The notes under the pieces are model-generated. The model was given only the letters and a program-made list of their open reading frames with translations, made no database searches and was not told the origin of the DNA. From Annona cherimola (Eukaryota > Streptophyta > Magnoliopsida > Magnoliales > Annonaceae): 64,000 nt of DNA. Below, piece by piece: positions 60,287 through 64,000 of the stretch (the first letter of the stretch is position 1; each line of letters begins with the position of its first letter). Location of the stretch: assembly GCA_030490835.1 (NCBI GenBank), contig CM059972.1:37303452-37367451 (forward strand), read 5' to 3'. Made by a program: the position numbers and the translations under genes.

Positions 60287-60918
60287 GCATTCAAGGTGGA
60301 CGAGGGAAGAAGCTGAGAATCATTAAGTGTGCTTAACTACTACATTCAAGAGCTAAAAGGAGATCAAGCCACTCAAAGAAGAAGAACTCTACTTCAAACT
60401 GCAAGAGCTTCATTTCAGAATCTTCAAAGCCAACTCTTCAAGTTCTTCTCTGCGCCTAATTGTTGCTACACATCTGTAAAGTGTAGATTTCTTTGTTGTT
60501 TCATTTATTTGTGATTGAACTTGATCTAATTTGAGGAACTAGGATCAAGTGTATGCTAAGTAGTGTGTGATTGGAGTGAGACTCATCACCTACTTGAGCA
60601 GTGTGTTATATGCCCCCTAGAGCTAGAATCTAGAAGAGAGCAGTGGCTCTAATTGTATTGAGAGAATACAATAGTGGAACCTAAGTCACAAGGAGTGTGA
60701 GCTTGGAAGAGTGGAGTAGGGAGGTTGCCCGAACCACTATAAAAATCTTGTGTGTTTGATTTATTTATCTGCTTTCTACATTATATTGCTTTCCATTTCG
60801 ATTCTTCATTAAGGGGACTGGATTAATCCGGGGTTAAGTTTCTGTTTAAGTTATAAATTTTAAATACCCAATTCACCCCTCCCCTCTTGGGTTTTGCCAT
60901 TAACTCGGGACCAACAAG

Positions 60919-60930
60919 TGGTATCAAAGC
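60919..60930 (+). promoter_or_regulatory. Primer binding site of Sirevirus copy C
   Basis: TGGTATCAAAGC, complementary to the initiator methionine tRNA 3' end with one mismatch (A for G), two bases after the LTR end. Confidence 0.9.
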
Positions 60931-60964
60931 GGTTCTTTGAATTTACCAAAGAGATCTTATTATT

Positions 60965-62767
60965 ATGGCATCCCAATCTACTTCCGTTCCCGCATTTGCT
61001 GAAGGCCAATCTTTTACAAGGCCATCGTTGTTTGATGGGAGCAATTTTGGATATTGGAAGCTTCGTATGAAGCAACTCATCATGGCTACCGACATGAATT
61101 CTTGGATTGCTATCCAAGATGGAGTAACCTTGCCTACCGATGAAAGAGCTTCCAAATGGACCGATGAGGAAGTAAGAATTGTTAAGAGCAACGCCAAAGC
61201 TATGAACTCTTTATTTTGTGCTCTTACTGCTTCTGAATATGATAGGGTATCCTCTTGCTTAACCGCCAAAGAAATATGGGATACGCTAACCTCTATCTAT
61301 GAAGGAACTTCTCAAGTCCAAGGGACGAGAAGAAATATTTTGATTGGAGAACTGGAAAAATTTAGAATGCTAGAAAGAGAAAACATCTCTGAAATGTTTG
61401 CTAGATTCTTTAAAATTACTAATGCTCTAAAAGGTCTCGGAAAGGCTATATCTGAATCTGAGCAGGTCATGAAGATCTTAAGAGCTCTACCCGAATCATG
61501 GACTCCAAAGATCACTGCAATAGAAGAAGCCAAGGACCTTAACACTCTAAAGCTTGAAGACTTAATTAGCTCACTCATGTCACATGAGCTAATCAAGAGA
61601 AGAAATGAAGATCAACACAGGGGCAAAAGAGCAATTGCTTTGAAAGCCGCACAAGACACAGATGATTCCTCTTCTTCTCAAAACGACGACGAAATCGCCC
61701 TACTCACAAAACGTTTCAGAAAATTTGTGAGGAAAGGCAAAAATTTCAGAAGCCTCAAGGAGAGAACTCCCAGAGAAAAGAAGAAAGAATCAACCAAATG
61801 CTATCGATGCGGCGGTTCGGGACATATGCAAGCTCAATGTCCAACTCCCGAAGAAAGCAAAGTAAAAGAACAAAGAAAAGATCGAGGGGACAATAAGAGA
61901 TTCCAAAGATACAAAGGAAGAGACATGTACGTGAATGACGAGGAATCTACAACGAGTAACTCCTCAACCGATGAAATCGAAGTAGAAGAATGTGCAAGAA
62001 TCTGCTGCATGGCACAAATCGAGCAAGAAGAACAAACTACCTCAACAAAATGCACAAGTAATGAAGAGGTAAGTTCCAAACTCTCCCATTCTAAGTCAAG
62101 TTATTCTTCTTTTCAAGATTGCCTCAAATGTACTGAATTAGAAGAACTTCAAACTGCATATGATTCATTGTATGAAGAAATGAAGAAATTAGGAAGCAAG
62201 TTTACAATTAAGAAGAAATAATGTGATGCAGTAATAATTGTAAATGGTAAACTTGCAGAGAAATTAGACAAAATAAAAGAAGAAAATGATATGCTGAAAA
62301 AGGAGAACGAATCATTAAATGAATCATTAGCTAAGTTCTCTAATCTAGGAGAAAATGTTAGAATGTTTCTGAATATGACCTCCCAAACACATAAAAGAGG
62401 TCTTGGATATCATACATTTGAGCAAGGAGAAAGTAGCAAAACAAATGTGCAAATACTTGAGAAATATCAAACTAAAACTGCATCTATATACAAGCCACAA
62501 AAGAAAAATTTTAAGTGGATTAGAAGACCAACTATTGAACCATTGCATACTTGGAGGCCTACTCCAAGATTACCTATGGCTTGTAATTTCTGCAATAAAT
62601 TGGGTCATAAAACTTACAAATGTAATTTTAAGAAATTACATGACCGTGGTGCAAAATTAGTTTGGGTTCCAAGGAACACAAGATTTGGGCTTTCCAAGTT
62701 AGAACAACAAAGATTAATATATATTACTAACCCAAATGGACCCATAAAATGGGTACCAAGGAGATAA
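60965..62767 (+). CDS. Sirevirus gag, with one premature stop
   Basis: Starts at the first ATG after the primer binding site. Residues about 17-150 hold the copia gag core (FTRPSLFDGSNFGYWKLRMK; TAKEIWDTLT), followed by LEDLISSLMS and a basic stretch. First CCHC knuckle CYRCGGSGHMQAQC at residue 279 and a second, CNFCNKLGHKTYKC, at residue 540; a coiled-coil-like segment lies between (about 400-470). Two knuckles and a gag of about 600 codons fit Sireviruses. A TAA at 62219-62221 (codon 419) interrupts it; copies A and B have the Gln codon CAA there, so it is a C-to-T change. The frame ends at TAA 62765-62767, at the same place as in the other two copies. Product would be the nucleocapsid/capsid precursor of cytoplasmic particles. 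Confidence 0.9.
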
Positions 62768-64000
62768 GATTTACTTGCTTATTTTTTTCAGACATGTTTT
62801 AAGGCAAAGACAAATAATGAATGGTTCATGGATAGCGGTTGCTCAAGGCATATGACCGGTGAAAGAAGTTTGTTTCACAAACTTAAGCCTTGTAATGATG
62901 GAATGGTTGCCTTTGGCAATAATGAAAAAGGTAAAATTAAAGGTAAAGGAAATATACATAGTATTTCAAATGCATGCATGGAAGATGTTTTGTTTGTTGA
63001 AGGCCTCAAACACAATTTAATGAGCATTAGCCAATTATGTGATAAAGGATACAAAGTTGTGTTTGAATCATCTATATGTAATGTATTTGATGGAGAGCAT
63101 ATCATGTTTAGTGGTAAAAGACATGGAAATGTATATTTGGTTTCACTTGATGAATTAAATGGTCAATGTCTAATGGCCATTGATAATGATCCATGGGTTT
63201 GGCATAAAAGGCTTGGACATATAAACATGGGAAACATAAAGACCCTATGGAAAAAGAGTTTGGTAGAAGGATTACCAAGATTGAAATATGACAAGGACAA
63301 GATTTGTAAGGCATGTCAATTATCAAAACAACCCAAGATGCCTTTCTCTACCAAAAAGGAAATTTCCACCACCAAGTCACTTGAATTGCTACACATGGAT
63401 CTATACGGGCCATCTGACATTCTAACCATTGGTGGAAAGAAATATGTATTTGTCATAGTTGATGATTTTTCAAGATTCACATGGATAATTCTCTTAGCTA
63501 GTAAAGATGAAGCCTTCTCTATGTTTGCAACTTTTGTAAATTCGGTGCAAAATGAAAAACAAAGTACTATTGTGACCATAAGAAGCGATCATGGTGGCGA
63601 ATTCGAAAACAAACGATTCATGGAATTTTGCAATGAAAAAGGAATTCACCACACATTTTCTGCACCAAAAACTCCACAACAAAATGGAGTAGTAGAAAGG
63701 AAAAATAGAACTATACAAGAGATGGCTAGAACTATGCTAAATGAGAGCAATCTATCCAAGAAATTTTAGGGTGAAGCTGTAAGTACAGCTTGTCATGTAT
63801 TGAACCGTGTCACCATTCGAGCAATCTTGAAAAAGACCCCATATGAACTATGGAAAGGAAGAAAACTAAATATTTCTTATTTTCATGCTTTTGGATGTAC
63901 ATGTTATGTTTTGAACAATGGAAAAACTAACTTGGGAAAGTTAGATGCTAAAAGTGATGAGGCTATATTTCTTGGATATTCATCAAATAGCAAAGCATAT
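62768..64000 (+). CDS. Sirevirus pol (protease and integrase), partial, with one premature stop
   Basis: Same frame as gag. After a pyrimidine tract ending in CAG (62789-62791) comes the protease with active site W-F-M-D-S-G-C-S (about 62819), then the gag-pre-integrase region with the HHCC zinc-binding residues (HKRLGH near 63200; CKACQ near 63305), then the integrase core: the first Asp in HMDLYGP (63393), the second in RSDHGGEF (63585) and the Glu in QQNGVVERKNRT (63690). A TAG at 63767-63769 replaces the Trp codon of 'KFWGEA'-type sequence, a G-to-A change. Integrase text continues to the window end (HVLNR, KTPYELW, FGCTCYV, GYSSNSKAY). RT, RNase H and the env-like ORF lie beyond. Confidence 0.9.

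Larger units (their letters stand above)
59306..60916 (+). mobile_element. 5' LTR of Sirevirus (copy C)
   Basis: TGTTGGAAAC...GGACCAACA, 1611 bp, followed two bases later by a primer binding site. Left duplication would be TGATG (59301-59305); the right one lies beyond the window. It holds the GTCGAC-rich arrays (59433-59750 and 60025-60200), an upstream palindrome, a TATA box and the conserved R/U5-like end. Inserted into a LINE remnant. Confidence 0.93.

Noticed and set aside
1..64000. tRNA, rRNA or snRNA genes
   Set aside because: No cloverleaf or rRNA-like sequence was recognised by eye; the only tRNA-related text is the retrotransposon primer binding sites.

Overview
This window is nuclear DNA from a flowering plant with a repeat-rich genome; the species cannot be named from sequence alone. 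The evidence is one intact two-exon oil-body-associated protein (OBAP) gene surrounded by plant transposon families: a Ty3/gypsy element of Athila/Tat type, Sirevirus-like Ty1/copia elements with two gag zinc knuckles and an env-like third ORF, very long unassigned LTRs, a hAT-type MITE, a PIF/Harbinger transposon and LINE fragments. Most of the window is AT-rich and non-coding.

Layout. 1-11.76 kb: a gypsy element lacking RT and integrase, its protease ORF split by a 5.8 kb solo LTR (target duplication AGAAA) that itself carries a copia solo LTR (target duplication TCATA); its env-like ORF is split by a 555-bp hAT MITE (8-bp target duplication). 11.76-16.9 kb: a decayed Sirevirus (gag, protease, RT/RNase H, env-like ORF) without an integrase. 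16.9-22.25 kb: two long-LTR copies facing opposite ways. 22.25-26.85 kb: a truncated reverse-strand Sirevirus with its 1.76-kb LTR and a fragment of another. 26.85-33.5 kb: the OBAP gene with a SINE-like insertion in its promoter, minisatellites downstream and a decayed hAT-like sequence. 34.1-37.6 kb: a satellite block of 28 units of about 100 bp with a palindromic GC core, flanked on both sides by a second repeat and a shared border sequence. 38.3-47.3 kb: on the minus strand an RNase H1 N-terminal (viroplasmin-type) domain ORF, a Myb/SANT-like ORF and a PIF/Harbinger transposase, the last split by a 5.6-kb solo LTR (target duplication ACAAA). 47.9-51.5 kb: a coiled-coil pseudogene and a LINE RT fragment. 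51.9-58.0 kb: a third long solo LTR (target duplication CAGGG). 58.9-59.3 kb: a LINE 3' end. 59.3-64.0 kb: a nearly complete Sirevirus (5' LTR, primer binding site, gag, protease, integrase) running off the window and carrying two nonsense mutations.

The most unusual signal is inside the long LTR family. Two arrays of short dyads look like RNA hairpins. One has 6-7 bp stems, mostly with UNCG-type tetraloops closed by C-G. The other has about ten GGACAT/ATGTCC stems per copy. Stem substitutions are compensatory or G-U wobbles in one direction only. This also gives a sense orientation for the LTR: the TGTGATACC end is 5'.
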